In this document: one piece after another, positions 1-10,953 of the stretch
Position numbering within the stretch: position 1 is the first letter of the stretch
Layout: each line of letters begins with the position of its first letter
Assembly: GCA_033816765.1 (NCBI GenBank)
Contig: CM066293.1
Location: 2,852,001-2,916,000 of the forward strand
DNA: 64,000 bases
DNA from: Nothopassalora personata
Taxonomy: Eukaryota > Ascomycota > Dothideomycetes > Mycosphaerellales > Mycosphaerellaceae
Reading direction: 5' to 3'
Notes under the pieces: generated by a model
The model's input: only the letters and a program-made list of their open reading frames with translations
The model's database searches: none
Told to the model about the DNA's origin: nothing
Position numbers and translations under genes: made by a program

Positions 1-970
1 ATTAAAGAACGGATTCTTAGCACCTCCTAGAGGTAGAAAGCGAGGGCTAGCGTTTTCCATTACTACTGCTAATCGTCTAAAGAGGGTAGTTATAGCATCT
101 ATTCCAATTGTACTATTTGTACCTACACCTATACCTAATTTAGCGGCGCTAGTTCCGCTTCTCCCTTCTTTACTAGATTTAGGTGTTTCTCCTTCCTCCG
201 ATTCCTCTATCCCCTTATAAGGGATAGAATCCCTATAGACCCCTTCTATTTTCGTAGGGTTTATAGGCTGTTCGTAGCCTCTACCTATGTCGGCAAAGGT
301 GCTAAGTTTTTCTAGTAATGCAGCCGTATCTATTGTTATGTAGTGCTTACTTTAGAATGTGCTAATACTAGTTATTACTTAATAGGACCTTGTGACCGTA
401 ATTGTTACTAAATACCTTAGACCTTAAGTGTTTTCGACCTTAGTCGACCTTAACCGTAAACCTTAACCTTAAACCTTAACCTTAAGTAATAACCTTAACC
501 GTGAACCTTAGACCTTAAACCGTGATTTTAACCTTACAAACTAGATGCTAATACGCCACCGGGTATACACTTGACACCCCCCCTCATTAACTACTAAAAT
601 AATGTCTACTAACCACCCTATATAGGCCTATCCGAGTTATGGTAGTATAGAGCGGTGCTTACGTAAGCAGGGGTATTTGCCGGTCCCGGGACCGGGAAAT
701 CAGGTTACGTAACGAGCAGCGTAGTAGCTAGATAAAATAAGAGGATTAGTGGACCTAAACCCCTATGCCCTCTACTCGAAAGGTATGAATTAAATTGTTG
801 CCTTAATGCTACGCTTACAATGCTTAGCTGCGCAGTATATATCTTAATAGCTATACTAGGTCCTACTAGCTTGCCTAAATGTCCAATTAAACCTAAATGA
901 AATTGGGGCAAGTTAGACCCAAGGGACCCCCTCTAAACCTAAGGTCAATACAACCTATCAGTCGTTAATA
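1..970 (-). mobile_element. Ty3-type retrotransposon B', 5' end only (LTR plus start of gag), RIP-mutated
   Basis: This is an inverted copy of the 5' end of element B at 54617-55670. The outer LTR edge is position 970, where the element reads TATTAACGACTG (ancestral TGTTAAC). The LTR runs down to about 334, and the start of gag occupies 333-1 and leaves the window. The gag start codon is ATA here and ATG in B, as expected from RIP. The inner LTR edge is uncertain because both copies in the window are 5' LTRs and TAACA occurs at several places near it. The LTR contains an AACCTT-type repeat (about 425-535) and the palindromic core near 673-698. The element seems to sit in the Copia remnant that follows. 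Confidence 0.75.
334..970 (-). repeat. 5' LTR of element B' (inner edge approximate)
   Basis: It is homologous to 54617-55315 in the opposite orientation, with shared landmarks: the TGTCAAGTGTATACCCGG box (558-576 on the minus strand), the G-run before it, and the CCGGTCCCGGGACCGG palindrome. It is about 60 bp shorter than the B copy, mainly from fewer AACCTT units. Confidence 0.65.
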
Positions 971-3900
971 ATAGTTAGATAGTATTAGAGGCTTAGGTAT
1001 ATTAGTAGTATACTACTTAATACTATAAAAGAAGTAGCTAAGGGCCTAGAAGATATTAATACTATAGAGTTAGGACATTATAAGACTTATAAGCTTATAA
1101 GATTATAAAGAGTTATTTTAAGAATTTCTAGAAGACCTATACTAGAAGCATTAGATAAAATCTATACTAACCTAATTAGACTAATTACTCTAGTCTCTTA
1201 TAATAGTTTCGTATACTACCTTATACTTATATACGCTAAGACTAGGATAAGATAGTACTTACTACTTCTAAAGAAGAGTAATACTCTAGTAGTAATTAAA
1301 ACCTAGCTTACTATAATATAGAACTACTATAAGAAGACGCCTAAGATCTAGTTCTTAGATAGTAGTAGGGAGTTTAATAATATTAAGCTTAGCTTATATA
1401 CCTAATACGAAGGGATTAGATAGGACTTTATATTACTATATACTCCTAAGTAAAATAGAATTGCTAAAGTATCTAATAAAGTTATTATTAATAAGGCTAG
1501 AGCTATACTTATAGACTCTAGTTTACTATAGAACCTCTAGCTCCTAGCTATAGATTTTATATACTATATTACGAACCGCCTTTTTAACTTAACAATAAAG
1601 AATGTGCTATAGAAGGACTTTAAGAAGGACCTAGGCATTAATATTAAAGAGATAGACTTAAGAAATATAAGAAGGTTTAGATATAAAGCATATAAGTATA
1701 ACGATAATTACACTAAGTCTAAAAGGTTCTCCGCAAAAGCAAATATATAGTAGTATATAGGATTCTAGGGTAGTTTATTAACTAACTATCTACTATAGAA
1801 GCTATAGTAGGAGAAGGGTAAATAGGTCTATAAGATAACCTATACCCCCTATATAACTTTTAATAAGGATTTCCTATAGAACACGTAGTATTAAATTCCG
1901 GTAGGTAAGTAGGTCGCTTTATAGGAGTAGATAGGATAGCCTATTAAGATCTCCTAGCTTATAGCTAGTAATAAAGATACTATCCCGGACGAAGAAGTTA
2001 CCTTCCTAAGATACCCCTAGGATAACCCTAAGGACCCTTACTATAAACATAAGGGCAATTATATACCTTATAAAGCGCCTTACGTACTAGAAGCGCGTTA
2101 CTAACCCTATAAATCTTTAGGGGAAGCTATATAGCTAGATAGGGAGCTATAATAGTATAGTAACTAACCTAAAATATAAAGCGCTTCGTAATAAGACTCC
2201 CCTAACTAAGGTTAGTCTTAGGGAGAGTAGATAATAGAAGATTTATATCTACTATTTAGAGATATATCCCCCTAGCTCTAGGAATAATCTCCTATAGAGT
2301 ATAAGCCTTAGACTTCTCCTTAGTCTAAAGAGCTATAATATAAAGAAGTAGCTCCTACTACCTAAGAAGATATAGCCCTAACTATATAAGAAGACTCTAA
2401 CTAGGCTATAATACTATTCTACCCTACCCTATATATTAGGAAGAGGAAGAGAGATAGGACTTATAAGCCTATAAAGCCTAAATAAGCTAAGGTCTACCCT
2501 AAGCTAATAAGGAGAAGTTTAAGAAAGAATAGATCCTATTATAATTATAGTAAACTTAAGAAAGTATTCGCTATATTAGCTATAGATAATACAAAGAAGG
2601 GGAAGCTTATAGATCCTACTACCCTAACTAAAGCATTAAATAGACCTAATAGAGCTGAATAGATTGGAGTAATTAGAAAGGAATTTAACTCCTTAGAGGA
2701 TATAGAATATATTATATAGATCTTATCTAGGAAAGTTCCTAAAGGTAGGAAACTACTTATAAGGAAATAAGTCTTATATTATAAGTACCTTCCTAATAGT
2801 TCTATTAAGAAGCGTAGAGCTAGATAGGTAGCTAAGGGGTTCACCTAAAAGTAAGGTATAGACTATATTAAGACCTTTACTCTAACTCTAAGGCTACTAA
2901 TAAGTAGAATCCTTCTAGCTCTATATATAGTCCTTAGCTAGAAGAGGAGATAAATTAATATTAAAATAGTATTTATAAACCCTAAGATTAATAGACCTTT
3001 ATATATTAAACGTCTAGAAGGTATAGAACTTATTAAAAAAGACGTATTAAATAAAGTCCTTAAGATTAAGAAAGGACTATATAGGTTAAAATAAGCCGTA
3101 AATCTCTAGTACTATAGTACTAAGGAGGCTCTAGAAGAACTAGGCCTAAAGAGACTTAATTCTAATATATATCTCTTTTAGGAGGAGGACCTCCTTATCC
3201 TCCTATATATAGATAACTTCTAGATCTTTAGTAGTAGTAACTAAAAGATTAATAAGTTTATTACTAGCCTAAAGAAGAAGTACTCTATTAAAACTATTAA
3301 TACTAACCTCTTCCTAGGTATATAACTAAAGAGTAAAGAGAATAGAGATCTCTATATCTCCTAAAAGTACTATACTTTAGAGAAACTTTAGAAACATAGC
3401 CTAGACTTAGCTAAAAGTATTAAGTATCCCCTTAACCGCCTATATAAAGCTTATAAAGAGTAATATAATATATAGGATTATAATCTATTTAATATATTAA
3501 TTAGGGAACTCTAGTACCTAACTAACGAGATAAGGCTAGACATCTCCTATATAATAAACTACTTAGCTAAATTCTTAGCTAATCCTTTAGTAGAGTATAT
3601 TACTATAGTAAAGTATATTTAGAGATATATTACTAGAATAATTAATAAGTACCTAATCTTTAGAAAGATATAATCCCTAAAGCTAGAGATCTATATAGAC
3701 TCTAATTTCTCTAGAGATCTAATAGGTAGATTAACCTTAGGACTCCTAGTTAAAATAGCTAGAGATCCTATTATCTAGAAGTCTAACCTATAGAAAGAGA
3801 TAGTACTATTAAGCACCAAAGTAGAGTATATAGCCTTAACTAAATACTATAGGGAAGTAATATAGTTAAGAAATCTACTCTATAAAACCTAGAAAATAAC

Positions 3901-4310
3901 TAATTATAAAGCTTAAGCCTTTAAGATCTTTATAGATAACTAGTCTACTATTAAGCTATTTAGGTATTATACTAACTATAAAAGAACTAAGTATATTAGA
4001 CTTAGGAACTACTATTATAGACAGGTTTATAAAGAAGGCTTAATTATAGTTAAGTACATCCCTACTATAGAGTAGCTTATAGATTAGCTTATAAAGCTAA
4101 AGTTACTAAACTATATTCTCTAAGGGAGGCTTCTAGAAGCTAACTATACTTTTATTTATATATAGTAAGACTTTTATTTATTTATAAGTATTTATAAAGT
4201 AATATTTTATTTATTTAGAAATAGTAGAGGAAAGCTTTTATTTATTAGCCTTAAGAACTAGATTTATTTATAGTATTATATATCTTACTATACTTATATA
4301 ACTAGACTAT
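971..4310 (+). pseudogene. Copia (Ty1-type) retrotransposon pol remnant, heavily RIP-mutated
   Basis: Plus-strand translation with TAG/TAA read as damaged Gln or Trp shows the Copia order integrase, reverse transcriptase, RNase H. Integrase motifs such as YTPKQNRIAKVSNK appear near 1437-1490. The linker VAKGFTQKQGIDY lies near 2830-2870, the YRLKQA-type RT motif near 3080-3110, and LLYIDNF (active-site YVDD relative) near 3200. RNase H and the end of pol (KYIRLRNYY, then EQLIDQL) lie near 3990-4100. CA and TG dinucleotides are nearly absent. Gag, protease and both LTRs were not located with confidence. It is non-functional. Confidence 0.75.
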
Positions 4311-5404
4311 AGAGAGGCTTACTTTAGAACTACCTTTTAAGGCAAGATCTAGTTTATTATTATAGACTCTAATTCTAGGGAGCTATAGTATTAAAAGTAA
4401 AAGTAAAAGGGAATAGAGAAGTAGACCGCCCTTACTTATAACGGCTATCTTATCCTTTAGTCCTAACTAGATCCTAAGAACCTTACTAAGACCTAAAGTA
4501 TATCAGTATACCCTCTAGACTACTACTTACTATTAGAACTACTAGAGCCTCTAGAACCCCTCTTATAGGAAGTTAAGTTAGTTATAGTACCCTCCTAAAA
4601 GTCGTTATTAGTACTTAGACGCTATAGGAACTAACGAATTAGGGTATTAACCTTATCCTAAGATAGGGAGTTAGAGAATAAGAGGCGAAGCTTAAGGAGG
4701 ATAGTTCTAGAGCTATTACTAGGAGCCTTAGGGATACTTAAGCGCTAGTCTATATCGCTTAGAATAAGCTAGGTAGGTAGTATCTAAGAACTATATCTAA
4801 AGGTGCTTATACTAGGAGAATATAGAGCTAGAGATAGGAACCTTATAGTAGTTATAGGCGCTACCTAAGTATTAAATAAGATAGTCTATAGCGGAAGCCT
4901 ATAAGGTAGGAAGGTAGTTCTAACTACTATTAATATTAATAGTTATAGTATTAGCGATACGGCCTTAAGGATCGACTATTATATAATTAAAGTCCTAAGT
5001 AGCCGCGTTAATCTAACCCTAGTTTAATAGGTTAGTAATACTACCCTTAGTAGTTAGAAGCTTCTTCTTATAGAAGGTAATCTTAAGAGATACTATAGTA
5101 AGCTATAAGTTTATATTCCTCTTAGTAATCTTACGCTTATTATTAATAATATACTCAACTAGTCTAAGTACCTTAATAAGGGCCTTACGCTTAGAGAGCT
5201 TACTAGATATAGGTAGGCCCTTTCTACTATTACTAGGAGGACGCTTATTAGGATCGTTACTATTATTAGAGCTAGTTCTACTACTAAAAATATTACTAGT
5301 ATTACTAAATTAGTTTATAGGAGTCTACTTAATAATATCTACTATAATGCTACTTATAAGTTAGTAAATACCCTTAAAATATTATTATATATATAGTATA
5401 CCTT
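4311..5404. other. RIP-degraded repeat sequence, unclassified
   Basis: The composition matches the neighbouring elements (TA excess, almost no CA/TG), so it is repeat-derived. The minus strand of about 5340-5050 reads as a Ser/Asn then Lys-rich stretch with Gln-type stops, but I could not assign a family. The last five bases, 5400-5404 (ACCTT), are the left target-site duplication of chromovirus A. Confidence 0.5.
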
Positions 5405-5867
5405 TGTTACGGGTTAGATTAAGCTAATGCTTAGCGACCAATTAGAGCCTCTATAGTTAAGTAGGCGCAACCACAGCCGGAAAGGCACAGCCACCGTAGA
5501 GTGATCTGTTGCTCTGTGTGATCTGTAGAACAGATTAATAGATTAGAACAGAGCACGACATTAATTAATCTGTTGCTCTATATAATCTATAAAGCAGATT
5601 AACCGATTAGAGTAGATTAACAAGAATTTCCTTTATATTTAGGAACGCTAAGAGTCCCTTATAGCTTCGAGGCGTTCAACTTACTGTTTAATATTACTGT
5701 TTAGAATACACTATAACCTAACCTCTACCTTACTGCTACTTAGTCTTTACAAGATAAGACAGCTACTGCTTTATTACTCTCCCTCGACTTCCTATCGGCC
5801 CGAGAACAAACCCGATTAAGCTTGTCTTCTTAACTTGTAATATTATTAGATTATACTAAATCTAATA
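5405..5867 (+). repeat. 5' LTR of chromovirus A
   Basis: It begins TGTTACGGG and ends CTAATA (ancestral CTAACA). Compared with the 3' LTR, its outer (left) part keeps CA and TG dinucleotides, for example near 5470-5530, while its inner end is converted to TA. Confidence 0.9.
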
Positions 5868-5929
5868 GCTTTAAACGCCCTCTACGATAGGAGGCCGATA
5901 GAGTAAACGGGGAACACCCGCCCCTAGTA

Positions 5930-7900
5930 AAGTAAGTAGAGCCCGAAGACCTTAGACCGCGAACGATGCTATTAATGCCTTAGCTACTTATATAGGTAAC
6001 GACACCCTTAAGGTTAGCAAGCTAGAATACTACTATAGCGACCGAGACAAGTTCGATACTTAGGTCTCTTAGATAGACATGTACTTCTTATTGAACTCTA
6101 TGCCTAAGAACCTTAAGCCTGTCTTTACCACTACCTTTTTAAGAGAACGAGCATAACATTAGGTTAAACTGTTCCTTAGGAAATACCTAGACAGTAACGG
6201 AGAAGACAATACCGACGGAATCTTTAGGTTATACAACTATCTTAAGCATGCTATAAAGAGCGTCTTTAGTATCTCTAATAAGATTGCTACTGCCGTTCGT
6301 GTTATTTAGCATTTAACCTAGAAGACATCTACTGCCGAATATGCTACTAAATTCTAGGAATACGCGTAACTTACCGATTAGGACGACGAAGCACTTTAAG
6401 TTATATACCGAAGAGGACTAAAGAAGCATGTTAAGGACGAGTTAATAAGGGACGGTCGGAAGATCGATAGCTTAGGCGACCTCGTTAGAGTTACAATTGA
6501 TCTTAACGACAGGCTCTACGAGAGAGCTATAGAACGACGATACGACTCTAAGGTATCCGGAAAGGCTAGATACATACTATACTATAACAACAGTAATAGA
6601 GGCTTCTACGACAACTATAATAATAAGCCTAGGGACAAACTGTACTACGGACCGTAGCTAATAGAACTCGACGTTACCGAGAAAGGTCGTAAGATTAGAA
6701 ACAGTAACGGGAATAGAGCATCCCGGAGTTCGAAAGAAACACAAACTTACTATGGATATAGTAAACCTAGCTACCTAGTAAGGGACTGCCGCGGTAAGAA
6801 TATAGTACGCCGCGAACAGTTTAACATAATGCAACCCCGAACTAGTAAATCTAAGAGTAGCGTTAGATCTTAAGGGGATACCGACTATACTTAGAGAGTA
6901 GGGGAGAGAGCTAGTAATAATAGCACGACGCCTCTCCTAGACCCCTTAGAAGGACGAGGAGGATACTATAGGTAGTAAATAGTAGTTATTCCATTTAATG
7001 CGAAGAACTAACTACGACAGTTTAATATAATAACACGAAGAGTCGACTACGAGATTGAATCCGAGTCTCGAAATAGTTATAGAAGCCTTTATTAGCGATT
7101 CTATTACTAAGACTCGTGTTAAGTTTACTACGCCGCGAAGTTAGGCGTAGGGTATTAGCCTTAACAACCGAGAGGAACCTTAGGAACAACGTATAGGCAA
7201 AATGCTACGCTCCGAGAAGTAGATATCGACGAATCCTACTTCGATAACGATAAAAGCGATAAAGAAAACCAAGACCTAGGATAGAACGGATTATAGTTAC
7301 CGGAACTATAGGAAGAAAGTTAAGAAACTACCGGGCTAGATACCATCGAAGAAGATTAGGATCCGGAAGAATTAAGCGAAGAAGATTCCTCCGAAGGAGA
7401 AGAGAGCAACACTAACGACAATAACGAATAACTAACCTTCACGATTAATGCACCTAAGAAATTATACAATATAATCGTACACCTATAAAGAAGGTACGAA
7501 GAATTCCTACCTAAGATAGGCGGACGAAGGATACTACAATCTATTAAGTTTAATAAAACACTCGACACCCTACGAGGTATAGCCTAGGGATACCTACTTA
7601 TAGAAACAACCGAGAATCTAGTAACCGCTATTATAGAATAACTACCGATAGGGAGCCGAATAATAGGAACCGGATATCTTACACCGTTAGGAACATTTAT
7701 ATCGAATAAATTACGTAATTTAGTGTAACACGCACGCGTACTCTACTTAGAAACGTAGAAGATCTAGGAACGTTACCGGATATAGGTATAGATATAGAAA
7801 GGCTCGCGCTAGGTTTAAGCGGAGGCCTCGAGACACGAAGCACGACGTTCTATATACGAATAGGGAAAAGGATTAACTCCCTAGGAATAAGCGACCGAAG
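5930..7900 (+). pseudogene. gag of chromovirus A, RIP-degraded
   Basis: The conceptual plus-strand reading contains a retrotransposon gag domain: YYSDRDKFDTQVSQIDMYF near 6020-6080, then FLRKYL and a YRRGLKKHVKDEL motif near 6400-6435. A nucleocapsid zinc knuckle follows at about 6752-6793. In it the CCHC positions read C, Y, Y, C; the two tyrosines are what RIP would make from Cys (TGT to TAT) and His (CAC to TAC). An acidic region follows. Stops occur throughout. Exact ends are not determinable. Confidence 0.75.
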
Positions 7901-7946
7901 GGAGTTATATAACATAGAAAAGGCTTAAGCATTACTAACGATAACA

Positions 7947-8405
7947 GTGTTTCGAACTAAGATTATCGTTAACGGGCATAAGATAGATGCTATAATAGAT
8001 TCCGGAGCAAGCGGGAACTTTACCTCCGAATTATTTATTATAAGACATAGGATCGCTACCTATAAGAAGAAAGAGGGTTATAAATTAATCGCGGTAGACG
8101 GATCATCCTTACCTAGTATAGAGCGCGAGACGATACCGCTACTACTTGCTATCTAACGGTACTACGAGGAGATTATCTTAGATATTACTAACATAGCTAG
8201 TTATAACATCGTACTAGGTATGCCTTAGTTAAGAAAGCACAATCTAGTAATCAACTAGAGAAGAGGAGTACTTACATTTAAGGAATGCGACTACGTTATC
8301 GACATTTAGCCTACGTAGCGGTAGCGTTCGCTAGTAGATAAGGTAAAGAGACAGCTAAACAGGATATAGCTTACGCCGAATAGAAGGATAGAAGAACTAC
8401 CTTCG
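7947..8405 (+). pseudogene. Retropepsin (protease) domain of chromovirus A
   Basis: An open stretch (7947-8156) carries the aspartic protease active site IDSGASGNF, preceded by a typical beta strand (FRTKIIVNGHKIDAI). Reading continues in the same frame through TAG codons, with VLGMP near 8211-8225, the second conserved protease strand. The frame then meets the nested element at 8406; 8401-8405 (CTTCG) is that element's target duplication. The domain belongs to the gag-pol polyprotein of A and is not an independent gene. Confidence 0.75.
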
Positions 8406-8597
8406 TGTCACGAAGCGACCTTGATTTGGATGTTCGGTCACGTGATCAGGGTCACGTGATCTCCCGGCGCTAGCGCGACGCCTCGGCGCTTTGCTTTATC
8501 TTTCGTACTTCGCGCGTTACCTCTAGATACTTCGTCTAACTACGTCTCTATTCCCTACACCCTACGTTTCCCTCTTACACTCGTAGGCCTCGTGTCA
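8406..8597 (+). repeat. 5' LTR of the gag-only element
   Basis: 192 bp with TG...CA ends, matching 10757-10948 base for base as far as I can read. It contains two CACGTGATC motifs near its 5' end. Confidence 0.92.
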
Positions 8598-8752
8598 GTT
8601 AGTTAGACCACCCTTCTTTCCGATTATCTACATGCACTGCGCTGCAGAAACATCAGGAAAGTACCGCCGCTGCCGACTGCGACAGCGACTACTATAACTA
8701 CCGACACACCTACCTACCCTTTCGCGACCCGATCTGCCAATCGCCCGCGATC

Positions 8753-10717
8753 ATGACTACAGACGACAACGAGCCCGGCGACGCCATCGCCGCAGCACTG
8801 AAGAGACATCAAGAACAACACCCCGAATCAACCAAGACTCGAGACGCCGAAATCGAGGAAGTTAGGCTCCGAGGGCGGCAAGCCCTGCGGCAGCACAAGA
8901 GCGAGGAAGCACTGAGGCGGCATGGCCTGAACGGCGAGGAAGAGCAGACGCAGGATGCACCTGTCGTCGAGTCGCCGAAGTCACCACCTCAGTCTGGAGG
9001 ACAGCCGCATGTGACAGTGCAGGCCGAAGAAGATGAGATCGACGATGAGCCCGAGGAGGACGAGATCGAGGATGAAGATGAGGATGATCTCGATACCAAT
9101 TCGTCATACCAACTACCTCAAGGCATGTTCGACCTGCGCGAGCTAGACGCGACAGGTGAAACCCAATTCAACGACGAAGAAGATGTAGCTACACGCATCT
9201 TCAAGCTCCAGGACATGCAGAAGTTGTTTGAGGAGTCCAAGTCAGGAGTCCCAGACTATGACAACACCGCAACTCAGTGGGCTACTCGAGTAGCCGCTGT
9301 CAGAAGCGCAGCAGCAGCTCTTCCAGCCTCCCGCGAGTCCAGAAGCCTGCAGCGACAAGCAGCGGCGTTGCCTTCGACTGTGCCAGGCCGTCGCCCATCA
9401 CCCATCAACCGTGACCGTGACCGCCACGGTTTCACGACACGAACAGAGCAAGAGCTCGACAGCTCGCTCATGTCCGCTACATCGAGGATTGCATCCCAAG
9501 TCCCGGGTGCATACTCCCAAGATACTATCGGTCGTTCTCAGTCTCAACCTCAAGAACGCCAAAGCCGTCGAGCGAGTCCAAAGCCATCGGTGTCCTACCC
9601 GGTTCTACCACCACGCGCCCCGACACCACCACTGCCAGCACCGAAGCCTGTGAAGGCTAAGGTGGGACCGAGTCCGCTACAACAGATGGAGTCCGCGGCA
9701 GAGCGAGAAGAACCGGAAGAGGACTACATCGACATGAATAACTTCGTCAACCACAACACCGACTACTACGAAGCGGAGGATTATCGGGCAGTCACCGCGA
9801 ACGACTTCATCTCCAAAGTGCGGAAGCACCCAAACACCTGGCTGCAGGCCCTTAAGGATATGGGCGCCACGCTCATGGAAATTCAGGACAACTACGAACA
9901 GCTCGAGAACGTCTACAACCAGGACCAGGCTACCCACAGGAAGATCGTCAAGAATCTAAATAGCAAGATCTCTGATCTTCGCCAAGAAAACGACACTGCG
10001 GTCGGCAAGCTCGACACCGCAGCAGATCAGATCGAGGACCTGAATGAGAAGCTGAAGCAGGCACAGGAAGAAGCCAGAATCCACCTTGCCAACCTCAAGT
10101 CCGCGGAGACCGACTGTGACGGTTTCATGGACGACATCGACGAACGTGACAACACCATTAAGCAGATGGCAGATCGCATCACGCAGCTGGAAGCACAGGT
10201 CGGCGCTACCGGTGCAGCACCTAAGCCTGCTAAGGGTACAGGCCTTCGTGAGAGCCGTCGCACCACCCCACAAGTCGAAAACGCATACAGCACCAACGGT
10301 GGACTGTTCGGCAACGGAGACGGAGGTCGCACTATTCGTGAGACCGGCATTCGCACTCCTGCCCCGGGCATCAACCGGAGTGTTCGCCCAACACCTGCGC
10401 TGTCAACGTCCTCTTCGTACTTCTACCAGTCCAAAACAAAGCGCGATCACCCCGAGAAGTTCGACAACAACGGCAAGCCACCGTACAAGAACTGGAAGAT
10501 CGCTATGGATGGTAAGATTCGCGCGTCTTATGATGAGAGCACGCCCATGTTCGAGATCCTCGATTACGTCCGCGACCGCACTTCCGGCTTCCCTTTCGAC
10601 TTCACGGACGCCAACATCAACAGCGAAGCTTGGGAGTCATTGGAACATATGATGAGCAGCGAACAAGCAATACCAGCAAGCACGCAAGTGCAACTGGCAC
10701 GCAACGCAATAGCCTGA
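8753..10717 (+). CDS. Gag-like protein of the non-autonomous element (654 aa)
   Basis: This is a single intact ORF filling most of the element. The N-terminus is charged, with an acidic Asp/Glu-rich run at about residues 90-115. A proline/serine-rich middle follows. Residues about 365-480 form a long heptad-rich coiled coil with many Leu, Gln and Glu. The last 90 residues (FDNNGKPPYKNWKIAMDGKI, then DYVRDRTSG) look like the start of the structured gag domain of fungal LTR elements. The frame ends at residue 654, before the gag domain would normally finish, so an internal deletion probably joined gag to the 3' untranslated region. It lacks a zinc knuckle and any pol domain. It is likely a capsid-type protein acting in the cytoplasm; that role is inferred. 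Confidence 0.8.
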   Translation: MTTDDNEPGDAIAAALKRHQEQHPESTKTRDAEIEEVRLRGRQALRQHKSEEALRRHGLNGEEEQTQDAPVVESPKSPPQSGGQPHVTVQAEEDEIDDEPEEDEIEDEDEDDLDTNSSYQLPQGMFDLRELDATGETQFNDEEDVATRIFKLQDMQKLFEESKSGVPDYDNTATQWATRVAAVRSAAAALPASRESRSLQRQAAALPSTVPGRRPSPINRDRDRHGFTTRTEQELDSSLMSATSRIASQVPGAYSQDTIGRSQSQPQERQSRRASPKPSVSYPVLPPRAPTPPLPAPKPVKAKVGPSPLQQMESAAEREEPEEDYIDMNNFVNHNTDYYEAEDYRAVTANDFISKVRKHPNTWLQALKDMGATLMEIQDNYEQLENVYNQDQATHRKIVKNLNSKISDLRQENDTAVGKLDTAADQIEDLNEKLKQAQEEARIHLANLKSAETDCDGFMDDIDERDNTIKQMADRITQLEAQVGATGAAPKPAKGTGLRESRRTTPQVENAYSTNGGLFGNGDGGRTIRETGIRTPAPGINRSVRPTPALSTSSSYFYQSKTKRDHPEKFDNNGKPPYKNWKIAMDGKIRASYDESTPMFEILDYVRDRTSGFPFDFTDANINSEAWESLEHMMSSEQAIPASTQVQLARNAIA

Positions 10718-10756
10718 ACGACGTCGCAGGAGCTCGTCTCGTGGAGGGGGGGGTAC

Positions 10757-10948
10757 TGTCACGAAGCGACCTTGATTTGGATGTTCGGTCACGTGATCAG
10801 GGTCACGTGATCTCCCGGCGCTAGCGCGACGCCTCGGCGCTTTGCTTTATCTTTCGTACTTCGCGCGTTACCTCTAGATACTTCGTCTAACTACGTCTCT
10901 ATTCCCTACACCCTACGTTTCCCTCTTACACTCGTAGGCCTCGTGTCA
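10757..10948 (+). repeat. 3' LTR of the gag-only element
   Basis: 192 bp, matching the 5' LTR, and preceded directly by the purine tract and TAC. It is followed by the CTTCG duplication and the resumed chromovirus frame. Confidence 0.92.
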
Positions 10949-10953
10949 CTTCG

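Larger units (their letters stand above)
8406..10948 (+). mobile_element. Intact non-autonomous, gag-only LTR retrotransposon (TR-GAG-like)
   Basis: Two LTRs of 192 bp (8406-8597 and 10757-10948) begin TGTCACG and end TCGTGTCA and look identical by eye. They are flanked by a perfect 5-bp duplication CTTCG (8401-8405 and 10949-10953). A G-rich polypurine tract (10742-10753) precedes the 3' LTR. The only long ORF is a 654-codon gag-like gene; protease, RT and integrase are missing, so mobility would need a partner element. The body keeps normal CA and TG levels, unlike the chromovirus around it, so insertion came after that chromovirus was mutated. Confidence 0.92.

Noticed and set aside
420..540. 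AACCTTAA repeats as telomeric DNA
   Set aside because: The unit is not TTAGGG, units are irregular, and the same array occurs at the same place in a second copy of the LTR at 55100-55215.
8862..10374. Several ORFs of 65-115 codons in other frames within the gag-only element
   Set aside because: They overlap the 654-codon gag-like frame, have no motifs, and arise from its GC-rich codon bias.
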